NCBI RefSeq assembly: GCF_000801105.2
Contig: NC_079517.1
Coordinates: 17,679,579 to 17,743,578, forward strand
Direction of reading: 5' to 3'
Length of the DNA stretch: 64,000 nucleotides
From: Raphanus sativus
Lineage: Eukaryota; Streptophyta; Magnoliopsida; Brassicales; Brassicaceae
The first letter of the stretch is position 1. Each line of letters opens with the position of its first letter. A program made the translations under genes and the position numbers. A model generated the notes under the pieces. That model saw nothing but the letters and a program-made list of their open reading frames with translations. It ran no database searches and was not told the origin of the DNA. Of this stretch, positions 26,771 to 37,599 are shown one piece after another.

Positions 26771-29742
26771 TCATTGATTATCAAGCTTGTCAATATTCTC
26801 CTCTTCAGAAACATTGCACTCCACAGTAGTTTCTTCCAACGCCTCTGGAACATCCTTAGAGGTTGGTGCGCTTTTCTGAGATTGCAGACCCGTGGAGCGA
26901 GCAAGATCAATCCATTGCTGCAAACATTTTTTTTTATGAAAAGTTAGGGTCAAGATAATAAAGTAAAGCAAGAGGAAACCAAAAATACAGACATGTGAGT
27001 CTGACCTGTGTTCCAAAATATGAGTTAAGTGTCCTGACAACAAATGAAATCGTATTCACTAGTAGAGGTTGTGAAGAAAGCTCATCAGATATGCGATGCT
27101 CTATCAACCCAGCTATTATCTGCATTTTAAAGACACTTTTTATGTTAAGAGGTTAATCTCCTTCACCAACGCAGCATGGAACATCATTCATACCTGGTAA
27201 CGAAGATTTGCAGATGTCCCAAGAAACCCTCCATAAACCATTGCTGTCTTCAGAAGAGGAGATCTCTTAGGTTTCTGAGCAACAACCAACTCTGGTTTAA
27301 TCACTTTTCGAACACCGTTCAACGCATTTGAAGCTCCCACAGCCGCAAAACTAGAAACAACTCCAACACCAGCAAGCTTCAATCCACCAACAATAACTGC
27401 AGCGACTCTAAGATTCAAGTTCCACTCTCTTCCAGCAAGACTTTTCTGAAATGCGTTATCAGGTATGGATCCTAGGAGACCTCTCAGGGCTTCTATGCTG
27501 TCTGGTCCAGCGGTCTCATCAGCATATGAGAGAAAAGACAAAGTTGGTGCAGGAAGCCAAACCGTGAAGAAATCAACAACTGATCCTCTCACTGTATCGG
27601 TTATAACATAGTCTAGTTCTTCAAAGAAGTTCTCTTTTCTCTTCTCGTACTGTGCTATAAGTGTGGTTGTTATTGATATAGCTTCTTCAATAGCTAACCT
27701 GTTAAGAAACTTGGGGTCTGCCAGCAACCTTTCTCGGAAACCCTGTATCACAAGTAAAACCATTATTACTAAAAACTATACAACATTTCACAAAAGATAT
27801 GTTATACTCCCTCCGTTTCATATTACTTGTCATTCTAGGTTTATGCATACAGATTAATAATACATTTAATTTTACATATTTTCAAAATAAAAACACTATT
27901 ACCAATACACCTAACCATATATCTACCAATAGAAAAATAGAGTAGAAAATATTGTCAATAAATTTTGCATTGAAAACCGAAAATGACACTTATTTTGGAA
28001 CGAAAATTCTACTCTAAAACGACAAATAATTCGAAACGGAGGGAGTACCTGGAAGCGCTGAGCAAGCTCAGAGATAAGAGGATACTGCTCCAAATCAAAC
28101 AAGTTCTGAAGAACCTCTGGTGACACCAAACCAAGGTCCAATCCATTTTGAATATCCTGTAAGTTGTAGTCAAAGTTTTAGCTCAAATGAGAACAGAAGT
28201 GAACTGCTTAGTGCAAAATCTACCTGTGGAAGAGCGTCTCGCCTCCTACCAGCTGCATTCATCACTCGAGCGATCTCTGCCCGGTCAAAGCAGTTTCTAC
28301 TGCAAGGTCTAGCCGCAGAATACCACAAGAAATCAGCAACTGGAGTTTCGCCTTCCCTTCGCAAGTACTGTCTTTCAGGGTCAAGCAACACAACGACTTG
28401 GTTTTTCTTTGGGAACTTCCTCGAGATCCTTGCTGGCAAACCTGTACCTCTTGAGCCGTACTCAACATGACTTGCTCCTGTTACAACTAACAGTAGACCA
28501 GTCCCACCTCCATCAGCCACTGCTTGTAAAATAACTTGCGACATTGTATGGTCTTCCACAACTCTTGCTTGTGCCGACAGATAAGAGCCCGGTCCAAAGG
28601 GAACGATCTGTGTAGGGAGGCTCATGTCGAATGTAGACCTACGTGAAAACGAAGAGAAGCCTGAGATGAACCCGGAACCAGCAGGGGGAGTGTATAGTTT
28701 ACGCTCAGACTTTGAAAGACCACGGATACCCTCTGCTTGGACAGTTCTTAAAACCTATATAAGATTAAGTATAATGCTGTTAACATGCTACTAACACTAT
28801 CAATATGTAATCAGCTAAACCAAACCAAAGAGTGTAGCTACACCCCAAATCAAACGTAAGACTACTTTTTTTGTAAGACAGTACCTTGAGAGGAGTGCCA
28901 CAAGCAATGAGTCTAACAGCGTTATCACGACAATAAGTCAAAAGAGGTTCATATTCTTGCCAACGTTGAGCAGGCCAATCTGTCACATAAGACTTCAACG
29001 TCTCTCCGTCAATCCTGCCATCCGAAAAAAACAAAAAAAGTTGATTCCAATCAAAATATTTAAAAAAAAAACATGAGCTGCAAAACTCAAACCTCTTATC
29101 CAAGTAGTGATTGAGCTGTTGCTGCAAATCAAGAGGGAATGCTTCTAATGCGACAGAGATTTGACGCTCTCCGCTCTCGAGGCATCTCTTCCTCAAGTTT
29201 CTGAGGATTTGGAGTTCGAGTTCCTTGTCGTCTTTGGTAGGCACCTGCTCGGCTTCCCCGAGGTACACAACCCTCGCGTTCATCAGCTTCTCCCACACTT
29301 TCTTCTTGTCTTTCCCCATTGCCATCGGTTCACCGATAGCCGTCGCGTCATAGATTCTTGACGTTATAGTCTCTTCCTTGCTCACTGACGTTGGCGGCGG
29401 CGGCGGCTGTGGAGGAGTAACAACCGGAGGATCTGCTGCTGCTGCTGCTTCCGCAGGAGATTTAACTGTGGCCGGAGAGGTCTCCTCGGAAGCTAAAGAG
29501 AGAGAAGGCTTTAGAAAGAAGGAAGCGGCAGCGGAGAGGAGTGGCGGCGCGAGGAGAATAGCGCGGCGGGAGAAGGCGGTTGAGGAAGGAGGGTCGGAAT
29601 CAGAGAGAGCAACGATGGATAGAGAATTGTTCTTGGTCGGAAGATGAAGGCCATGTCGGCGAGGACGTGAGGAGGAGGAGAGGCAGGGGCAGTGAAGGGG
29701 TGGTTGAGAAGCAAAGAGATCATTCGTGGCCGTGAGTTTCAT
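26771..29742 (-). CDS. RER6: RETICULATA-related chloroplast protein (DUF399 + DUF3411), seven exons, 742 aa
   Basis: Exons: 29742-29093, 29014-28885, 28754-28224, 28156-28049, 27742-27194, 27119-27006 and 26917-26771 (TGA). The lengths sum to 2,229 nt, exactly 743 codons. The N-terminus is Ser/Pro-rich with basic residues, as in a plastid transit peptide, then an Ala/Pro-rich linker. Roughly residues 125-430 form the ChaN-like DUF399 region ([51 protein letters not shown]). Roughly 455-680 form the RETICULATA DUF3411 domain ([18 protein letters not shown], several hydrophobic helices, GTSANLRYQ). Such proteins sit in the chloroplast envelope and affect leaf mesophyll development. It matches Arabidopsis RER6 (At3g56140) by content and position; RER5 (At2g40400) is the near paralogue. 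Intron 4 carries a Stowaway MITE at its donor. Confidence 0.92.
27807..28045. mobile_element. Stowaway-like (Tc1/mariner) MITE in RER6 intron 4
   Basis: The terminal inverted repeats are CTCCCTCCGTTTC and continue imperfectly (CATATTACTTGTC against GAATTATTTGTCG). TA target duplications lie at 27805-27806 and 28046-28047. It is 239 bp with no coding. On the gene's strand its first base is intron position +4, because the TA supplies donor bases +2 and +3. Confidence 0.92.
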
Positions 29743-30008
29743 TCTCAGACAATGAGTAACCCCGTTTGTACACGTCAGCTAGTTACATCGGTCGAACGAC
29801 GGAACTAAAAGAAGAGCCATCTTAAGATTCTTAACACATTCTGTCATTTTTTCTCTGATAATCGGGGAGATAAGATAGCCACGTCATTTTCTCATTTATA
29901 CAAATATTTATTTTTATGGTGCAGAAAATCCATATTTGTTTCGGAGACTTCAAAGTTCCAAACTAAAACACCAAATAACTAGTTTTAGTAACTTGTTAAA
30001 AAAAACTA

Positions 30009-30714
30009 GTTTTAGTACCAAACCGGAACCGATCTAAAAATACTCAAACCGAAACCGATCCGAAAATTTACAAGTATCTATTATGTCCAAAATTTATAAC
30101 CCGAAAGAACCGAAGCCGAAAAGAACCGAAAAGAACCAAAACCGAAAAGATCCGAATCTGAAAAAAAACCGATCCGAATGGATCCGACTCGATAAAACCG
30201 ATTAATACCCAACTTAAAAACATGAATATCTAAAAACTATGTTCCTATTTTCTATATTTTTTATGATTTAGTTGAAATATTTTTTTTAACAATCTTTGTT
30301 ATTATTTTTGTAACATTTTCAAGTAATATGAAACTTTAAATGTAAAATTTACAATTTGAAAATATTTTATTTTAATTTTAATAATATATTTTAAGTTATT
30401 TTATAAAATTTAAGATATACATGACATTTTTTTGTCATCAGATATACATGACATATTTTGACTAAATTTGATGAATTTGCGTATTTTTTATCTTTTTGAT
30501 CATAAATACCCGAATATATCTGATCTCGGCCCGATACGGACCCGAAAAGTTATAGGTATTTTACAAGTATTTTAATTATAGATCCGAACTGATACGGACC
30601 CGAGAATAACTGACTCAAACCCGGACCAAAAATTTAGAAGTACCTATTGGATCTATATGTTTAGGACCCAAAATATTCGGACCCGAAAGGAACCGGACCG
30701 AACGCCCAGGCCTA
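30009..30714. mobile_element. non-autonomous hAT-like element with CGGGTTCGG subterminal words
   Basis: The right end, reverse-complemented, is TAGGCCTGGGCGTTCGG, nearly the same as the end of the element at 59735. Both sides are filled with ACCGAAACCGATCC-type words around an AT-rich core. The left terminus has lost a clear inverted repeat, so the left limit is approximate. Confidence 0.65.
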
Positions 30715-30769
30715 TTATATATAGGTTTATATAAAATAAACATATTTTTTTAAGTTATATTATTTATTT

Positions 30770-31335
30770 GGATTTGTGTACATTGTTCATTTTAAAAGTT
30801 AAGTTTTGATTTTTAAGAAAAAAAATTATAATCACTATTATATATAGACTTTTAAAATTTAAACAGTTAAAATTAGATAAGTATTTTAGAAATGCCATTT
30901 TAAAATTAGATTGAATAGTCTATGAAATATTATTTTTTGTTTTATTTAGTACTGCCAGAATGTTAAAAACTTGAAATATATAAATTATTGATGCAATTAT
31001 AATTTGTACTAAATAAAATATATATATTTTAAATCTAATAAGAAAACAATAGATGTGTCGTAGTACAGTGATATATAAGATTGTAAAATGTTTGCGGGAC
31101 CACGGTGATTCCCAGCAAACATAACTTTTTAAAATTTTCCTCCATTACAAAATGACGTTGTTTTATCTAAAATAACGGTTGACCAATGCGATATTTGTCA
31201 AGATAGGTTTTCAGTCTACTAACTGAAATTAGAGAAATAAATTCTTAGCTCAGATATTACTTTTCATTTAAGATTTGTTTGAGTATAAAAAGGTACAACA
31301 CAAAATGTCGAAAAATGCACTTTTTCCGATATATT
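30770..31335 (+). repeat. dispersed repeat R1, copy 2 (uninterrupted)
   Basis: It matches the reverse complement of the 18.2-19.8 kb copy, including the tRNA-like core TTTGCGGGACCACGG...GATTCCCAGCAAAC at about 31090-31120. It lacks the foldback MITE of copy 1. Confidence 0.7.
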
Positions 31336-31375
31336 TGAATAATTTTTTTTTTTTTTTGAAAAAATCATTCATAAA

Positions 31376-32035
31376 TAACAGGACAAGAGGGAGACCTTAA
31401 TCTTGTTTGGAACAACAATTCTGACCTCGTGGAACACTGGGTCTTCGTGGAACTTCAAAGCAGTTGTAGCTTCCTTAATCATATTATAGAAGCAGTGATT
31501 TAGATTCCTTAAGCATGCAAAAATATGCTACCAGATATAAAAAGATACAATAATAATGAGATGCAATCAGAAAGGAAAAAGACAAGAGTGTGGAATGGAT
31601 GCTTGATTCTTATTGCAATTATCGACTATGTGGTTTCACTTCCATGAATGAAACAATAGTAGTGAATTACCCTTCCAACAAATTCTCTGAATAACATATT
31701 GAAAGCATCTACAAAAATGCATTAGCATTATAATAAGACAAAACCAACTCTCTTACCACATAACTAAAACAGCAGCATCGGTATGTAACAGTCAACCAGT
31801 GTATTGATTCAAAATCACTATTTATGAGCTGCAGTCTAAATGCACTGAAAGTATACACAAGACTATAGTCCCAAATTTTGAACAAAGAGTCTAGAATCGT
31901 TGGTAGCATACCGAGAAACTGCAAGGCAGAGGCTGAAGGGTTCATAATAACATGGTCAATATGTTCCCACGACTTTGCGATTGGAAGCAACGTTTGTTTG
32001 AACCTCTTATTCGGGTTTCATTCTTTAGTCTGACA
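31376..32035 (-). pseudogene. 3' remnant of a Met-10+/TRM5-like tRNA (guanine37-N1) methyltransferase gene
   Basis: The minus strand near 32010-31920 reads FKQTLLPIAKSWEHIDHVIM then NPSASAL before the frame is lost. At 31500-31380 it reads EATTALKFHEDPVFHEVR then IVVPNKIKVSLLSC and a stop. These correspond to two C-terminal exons of the Arabidopsis protein encoded by At3g56120 (from memory). The catalytic core upstream is absent and no open reading connects the two parts. It lies between RER6 and PRA1.B, just where At3g56120 lies in Arabidopsis, so it is a leftover of gene fractionation after polyploidy (inference). Confidence 0.78.
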
Positions 32036-32904
32036 ATCTTTTCCTACCCCAATAATGTATCAAAGGCGTTATTAACTGTTAGAGTGTTTTGGAGAAACCT
32101 TCTGAGACACTTGAGTTTTCAAGTTGGGGTTGGATCAATTTTTATCTTGTTTGGGTAAAGGAATTTGGATTTAAATACATATCTATAAAATTTCATATTC
32201 ACATAAATATTTATATAGTTTTGGTTCAATTTATCTATTTAGTTTCAGGTTGATTTGATATATTCATCTACGACCTTTCAAATTTAACTAAAACTCCAAA
32301 ACATAAACTAAACACACAATTGAAATTAGAAAAAAAAATAAAGTTTAAATTGTTGTTCAATTAGAAAATATAAAAATAAATTTATGAATATAAAAATTTG
32401 TAAGTTATAAATAAAAATAAATAAAATTTAACTATAAAATTATAGCCATGAGTATTTAAAATTTTATATTTATATGGATGCATAGATACCAGTTTTGTTT
32501 ACATAATATTTATAATGTCCGTTTATGCTAATGACAAAAGAAATTCACTTAAGTTTATTTTTATCGGATTTATATTCTTATTCAAATAGTTTTTGTGTTG
32601 GTATTTTAGATATAAAATTTTTAATTATAATTTTATCAAAAAAATATAGACAATGTTCAAAATTTGTCGAACTATAGTTAGATATTTTGTAGAAAAATTA
32701 GAATATCCAAAATCATTTTAGAGCATTGCTTGTATATCTCCATAAATTTTTGACCTTATTTATTTATATTTTTTTAAGACCAGTAAATTATACATCATCA
32801 TATAGTTTCTAATTATCACACATGGTATCTACGACATATGCAATATTGATGAATAATTTTATAGATAATGATTCCACGATGAAACTCTCCTCAAAATACT
32901 TCGA

Positions 32905-32959
32905 TTGATAGACGGTACTTCCTTTTTTTTTTTGAACACAACTTGATAGACGGTACTTC
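32905..32959 (-). mobile_element. near-tail-only retroposition scar 3
   Basis: TTGATAGACGGTACTTC is perfect at 32905-32921 and 32943-32959. The 21-nt insert is C, a T run and GAACACAAC; on the minus strand that is GTTGTGTTC plus an A tail. Confidence 0.7.
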
Positions 32960-33431
32960 ATGTATGACATTTTTTATGGATATGTTTTTTTTCTGCAACA
33001 CATCATCACAAGTCTACAGTACTTTAGAATCTCTTATAAGCTTTGTATCGTATAATCTATAAGATATTATATTATTTGGAATTCGAATCACAAACCTGGT
33101 GTAAAGCCTTTAAACTTTATATTTTTCGGATTGTTTTCAGTTTGGAACTTCTTTTGTTCACGTAAAATGCCTAAGATATCAACAAAATAATAAAACTGAT
33201 GGAGGAAAATGAAAAGGAAAAACATTATAAAAGAAATAGCAAAGCAGGAGTCTGATCCCCTGAATTGACGGTATTGGGCCGGCTCAACCTTCATTGATCA
33301 GAGGCCCTAAAGTATCTACACGGAGCTCTCTGATCTGCGATCCACCAATTCCACTTCCTTCCTTTCCCAATCTTAAGATCCCAAACCTCTCTCCCCCAGA
33401 TCAGCCGCACCTAACCTCACGCGCCACCGCC

Positions 33432-34061
33432 ATGTCCACTCCACCCACCCTCCCCGTCTCCAATCAGCCACCCGCTCAATCCCAGCCGCCAATCAACACC
33501 CCCGCCTTCCGCACCTTCTTCTCACGCCTCTCCACCTCGATCCGCGACGGCTTATCACAGCGCCGCCCGTGGGCGGAGCTCGTCGATCGGAGCTCCATGG
33601 CGCGTCCCGAATCCCTCACAGACGCTCTGTCCCGGATCCGTAAGAATCTCGCCTACTTCAAGGTGAACTACGTCGCCGTCGTCTCCCTCGTCCTCGCCTT
33701 CTCCCTCTTCTCCCACCCCCTCTCCCTCCTCGTCCTCCTCGGTCTCCTCGCCGCGTGGATGTTCCTCTACGTCTTCCGTCCCTCGGATCAGCCGCTCGTC
33801 GTCTTCGGGCGCACTTTCTCGGACCGAGAGACGCTCCTCGCTCTCGCCTTGTCCACCGTCGTCGTCGTGTTTATGACGAGCGTTGGATCGCTTTTGACGT
33901 CCGCGTTGATGATTGGCGTCGCGATTGTGTGTTTGCACGGTGCGTTTGTGGTTCCGGATGATCTGTTTATGGACGATCAAGAGCCTGCTAACGCTGGGTT
34001 GCTCTCCTTCCTTGGTGGTTCCGCTACTTCCGCTGCTTCAGCTGTTGCAGCCAGAGTTTAA
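33432..34061 (+). CDS. PRA1.B1: prenylated Rab acceptor family protein PRA1.B (209 aa), single exon
   Basis: The frame is open further upstream, but the Met at 33432 (MSTPPTLPVSN) gives the usual PRA1.B N-terminus and length. A cytosolic Pro/Ser-rich N-terminal part leads to TFFSRLSTSIRDGLSQRRPW and SLTDALSRIRKNLAYFKVNY, the PRA1 signature. Two hydrophobic hairpins follow (about residues 80-115 and 130-170), then the acidic VPDDLFMDD and a short hydrophobic tail. These proteins act in ER/Golgi/endosome trafficking by interacting with prenylated Rab GTPases. The coding region is markedly GC-rich against its surroundings. By position it is the counterpart of At3g56110. Confidence 0.92.
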   Translation: MSTPPTLPVSNQPPAQSQPPINTPAFRTFFSRLSTSIRDGLSQRRPWAELVDRSSMARPESLTDALSRIRKNLAYFKVNYVAVVSLVLAFSLFSHPLSLLVLLGLLAAWMFLYVFRPSDQPLVVFGRTFSDRETLLALALSTVVVVFMTSVGSLLTSALMIGVAIVCLHGAFVVPDDLFMDDQEPANAGLLSFLGGSATSAASAVAARV

Positions 34062-35453
34062 ACTTAGAGAAGAGGTGAGGATTATCTTGACAATTGTTGT
34101 TGTTGTTTCATCTTCTAATTTGGGATATTGTGTTATGATATTATATGTTAATCGCATGGGAAGCATCTTTAGCTTTGATTATATTTCTGATCATTTGGTC
34201 TGTATAATTTGGAGTTAGAATCTTTCATGTTCTGTGGTTGGAATAGACATGACTGTCTTGGTTTTGCTTTTGTCTGAAGTTGATCAAAAAACTATGTGTT
34301 TCATTATTTGGTGATGAGGTGATCTAATCGGGTTTCACAATATTAAGAATGTGTGATACTGGTTTTGATAGTCTTGATTTATCTCAATACACCACAACTT
34401 CCATCATCCTTCACGTGATTTATGTGACTATCATTTTTGTAATTTAAAAATCATCGCTCTTATATAGACTTTCAGAGTTGACCTAACTTATTCTTACTCA
34501 CACGGTTTACACTTTAACAGTATAGAAAATCATTTACACTCTGATGTACAATGTTGTAATCTAATTTGTGTTACTTCTTATGCTTATTAAGTAGTAGGGT
34601 ACATTGTGCATAGTCATGCCTATCCAAGTGAGTTTTTATAGGTTTGTTATGGAAAGTTTATTGTCCCATTTCTTTGTGCTACATTTGGTGTAACTATTCT
34701 TCGGATACAATGTTCACATTTGGTGTAATTATTCTTCGGGAATTTGTATCTATTCTCCCAAAAGAATTGTTGAGACGAACAAATTTTGTGAAAACATTTA
34801 CAAAATTTATGGGATACCATATATGAATTTAGGTTAAGATTTATGTCTTGCAACCATTTTGTATCCATGGGAATGATTCGTGACATTCTCTGGAGATAAA
34901 ATGGTCAGTTTTAATAATACGGATGCAGACAACAACTGTTTGAATTCGAATACGATTGGACTTTTAAACTGAACTCCGAAAGCTACATATCGAACGGGTT
35001 ACTGTACCAATCACCACCTGTCTTAAAGGGAAAATAAACTATCTTAATAAAGGAGAGAAGTAAAGAGACATCAACGTCAATATTCGATTGGACCTCGTAA
35101 GTTTGAGCCCTTCCCTTCATATTCAATTGGAAAAAATGTTTTACCTTTTCAAGTTTCAAAGTGATTTTTTTACGCTCCATGACACTTTTGACACTTTTTA
35201 TCTTTGGAATTACACCATCAGACAGTTTCCACTAGAGAAGCACATTATGTCTGTCTAAAGTCTACTTTACCCTCTACACAAGACGGATCTAACTAAAGCA
35301 GTACTAACCACGGTTCAATATTTTTTTATTTTTTTTTAAGTTTGGCTGGACAAAACAAGGAGTCGACTCTTCTTTCTTTCATGTTATTTGATTTTTCCCA
35401 ATTCAAAAAATCTCTAATTTCTCTCGATCTGTAACCGACGAAGACAAGAGAAA
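34062..35453. other. intergenic region after PRA1.B
   Basis: It holds the PRA1.B 3' UTR and then AT-rich sequence with no recognised feature. 34683-34740 contains a short direct repeat (TTTGGTGTAAYTATTCTTCGG twice). Confidence 0.45.
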
Positions 35454-35544
35454 ATGGCGAAAAAGAACTCCAAGTCATCTCAGACGAAGGCGAAGAAGAA
35501 GTCTGGTGCTTCCTCGAATTCAGACACTCCGCTGTCTTCCTCAG
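35454..35544 (+). pseudogene. possible orphan first exon of an unidentified lysine-rich protein gene
   Basis: A Met codon in good context follows a plausible leader. It starts 30 codons that read MAKKNSKSSQTKAKKKSGAS then SNSDTPLSSS and meet a candidate donor (CAG/GTTAGA). No following exon can be found before AT-rich repeats begin. I do not recognise the protein; it looks like a basic nuclear or nucleolar N-terminus. It may be a truncated gene or chance. Confidence 0.3.
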
Positions 35545-37273
35545 GTTAGATAACGGGGCAACCTCTGGTTTGTTTCGATCGGTTGCTTTGTCTTCTTATA
35601 CAAAGCTTTAATCTTTACGATAATTAATCGATTCCCGGCCAATTTCAGTTACAAAATTCTAGGGTTTTCTCTCTTCCCACTTTTTGGAATTTGTCTGGGT
35701 TTCTCGAGTCCATGGGTTTTGTAGTTTTCTTATTCAAAGTTTTGATTTGAGTTTAAATTTGAGTTTAAACACCATTTACGTGTACTGTGTACACAATTCC
35801 TCCATCCATATTTCCTTAGTAAGCAAAACTCTTCTCCACTCTATGTCTCCATTTCTTCGATCCATGTTTTCTCAATCCACACTTTTTATGTCCACAAAAC
35901 AATTATTTAACAAATTATAATTTTGTAAAATATCAATATATATATATATATGGATGTCAAAACAAAGATAAAAAAGTATACATTTTTATTTTATATATTA
36001 TATATATTATTACGTATTAGATAAGAAAATAATGAAGTAAAAAATAGGATGGGATAACTTCAAAAAAAAATTACAATAACGTGAACCGTTGGATTGACCT
36101 TCTGATTTACGATTTTGTGATCCTTATAAAAATCTACTTTTCTATAAATCTAAACTAATGGATGCACTGTGACAAAAAAAAACTCTTTATTAGGCCATGA
36201 AGAAAATATGTATGTTTTCTTTTATCTCCACACAGCTGACAGAATTATATTATATTAATAAAACAAACTCTTCTATAAAGAGCTTTAACCATAGCGGATG
36301 GGTATTTCGGTAAAAATACACGAAGAGAAAGAAGTGGGAAATATCCTTCAAGTGGGAAGTGTCTAATAAAGTTAAAAAAAAAAAAAATTGTCTGATTTGG
36401 TACTCAACTCTTTCAAAGTCGTGTGTATTCTTCTTGAGCTTTACATTATTTTGCTTCCCACCTTAGTAGTTTTGTCATTCACCATAACAAACTGGCTTTG
36501 TTAAAAACTTAAAACTTAAAAGGAATACATTCGCACACTTGACATCAGCAGATCTAGTTATCACATGTCTCGCTGGGACCCACAAATATAGCCGTTAGAA
36601 GGAGAAGTGTAGGAGAGCGGTTTGTTATCAACAGGCAAGCTCCGGCGCATTAACCGAAGGCTGGTCTGCAAACAAAATTGTCGTCTTCTTTATTTTTTTG
36701 TTTGTTTAAAATGATCAACACTTAATATATTTCTCAGATTTGGTATTAGTATTGCCTAATGTAAACTAACACGAATAATTAAGAGCAATGAGGTTCTTTT
36801 ACAGAAAATTTACAGAACTTAGAAGTATATATTTGAAGCTAATACTTGTATTATCTCCAATATGAATTGTGATAACTGTTTTTCTTTAACATAGTTTTGA
36901 AACGTTTAGCATTGTTCATATTCATATTTATAGAATCCGCAAGGTGTTGGTGTTGTCTCCTTAACTAAGGAGGTAGAGTATACGGATAATATTTTTCATA
37001 TAAATTAGGCAGTCTGTTAGTGTTATTCATAGAAATTTTATTATCAACAAAACTTTAATTTAATAAAATGAATAGATGACAAAACAACGTGATAATTCTC
37101 ATTACAAAATAGTTATCTTTGTGAGAACAAACATTTTTGTATTATGGTTCAATGGTTTAAGTTGTTTGATATTCATTACCAAAATAATGTTATGAGATCT
37201 TTAGAACTAGTCCAAATATTCTAAGTGGTAGAAGTATATTTTAATCATACAGTTAACCAAAATGACAGGAGTT

Positions 37274-37302
37274 AGATCAACCCTAAAAAAAAAGATCAAC
37301 CC
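37274..37302 (+). mobile_element. tail-only retroposition scar 4
   Basis: AGATCAACCC at 37274-37283 and 37293-37302 flanks TAAAAAAAA. The duplication is short (10 bp), so slippage or repair is an alternative. Confidence 0.4.
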
Positions 37303-37325
37303 AATGGAAAAACTAGCCGTTGGAG

Positions 37326-37360
37326 CTCATTTAGTAATTTTTTTTTCTCATTTAGTAATT
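37326..37360 (-). mobile_element. tail-only retroposition scar 5
   Basis: CTCATTTAGTAATT at 37326-37339 and 37347-37360 flanks seven T. It lies about 240 bp upstream of the receptor-kinase start codon. Confidence 0.5.
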
Positions 37361-37599
37361 AGGCAAAGACAGAGAGCCTTTGCTCCACCCACCAACCTCT
37401 TATTGCCATCACCTGATCTGAGATAATAAAAAGATAAAAGAACATAAAGATTCTCTCTCTCTCTCTCTCTAAGATGGTCACGTGCTGCATTCTTTTCCAA
37501 CTAAACCCATCTCTCAATTTACAAAACTCTTTCAAACCCTGTTACATCTTCCTCAAAACTGCCCATTGATTAGGTAGGAATCTCAGTCAATCTTCTTCA

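Larger units (their letters stand above)
29743..33431. other. intergenic region between the divergent RER6 and PRA1.B genes
   Basis: It contains a hAT-like MITE (30009-30714), dispersed repeat R1 copy 2 (30770-31335), a TRM5-like remnant (31376-32035) and a retroposition scar (32905-32959). The stretch 32040-32900 is AT-rich with nothing recognised. 29745-29890 is likely the RER6 5' UTR/promoter. Confidence 0.6.
35545..37599. other. spacer and promoter region of the receptor kinase gene
   Basis: No gene is seen. There is a (CT)n run at 37451-37471 in the likely 5' leader of the kinase gene, and two tail-only scars close together at 37274-37302 and 37326-37360. Confidence 0.5.

Noticed and set aside
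28120..28470. 116-aa plus-strand ORF inside the RER6 gene, and similar antisense frames in PRA1 and the transit-peptide exon
   Set aside because: Shadows of real GC-rich coding exons on the opposite strand.
31337..31500. LINE 3' end suspected from the poly-T run and following sequence
   Set aside because: Minus-strand translation fits the C-terminus of the TRM5-like protein, in its expected syntenic place, so the T run is incidental.
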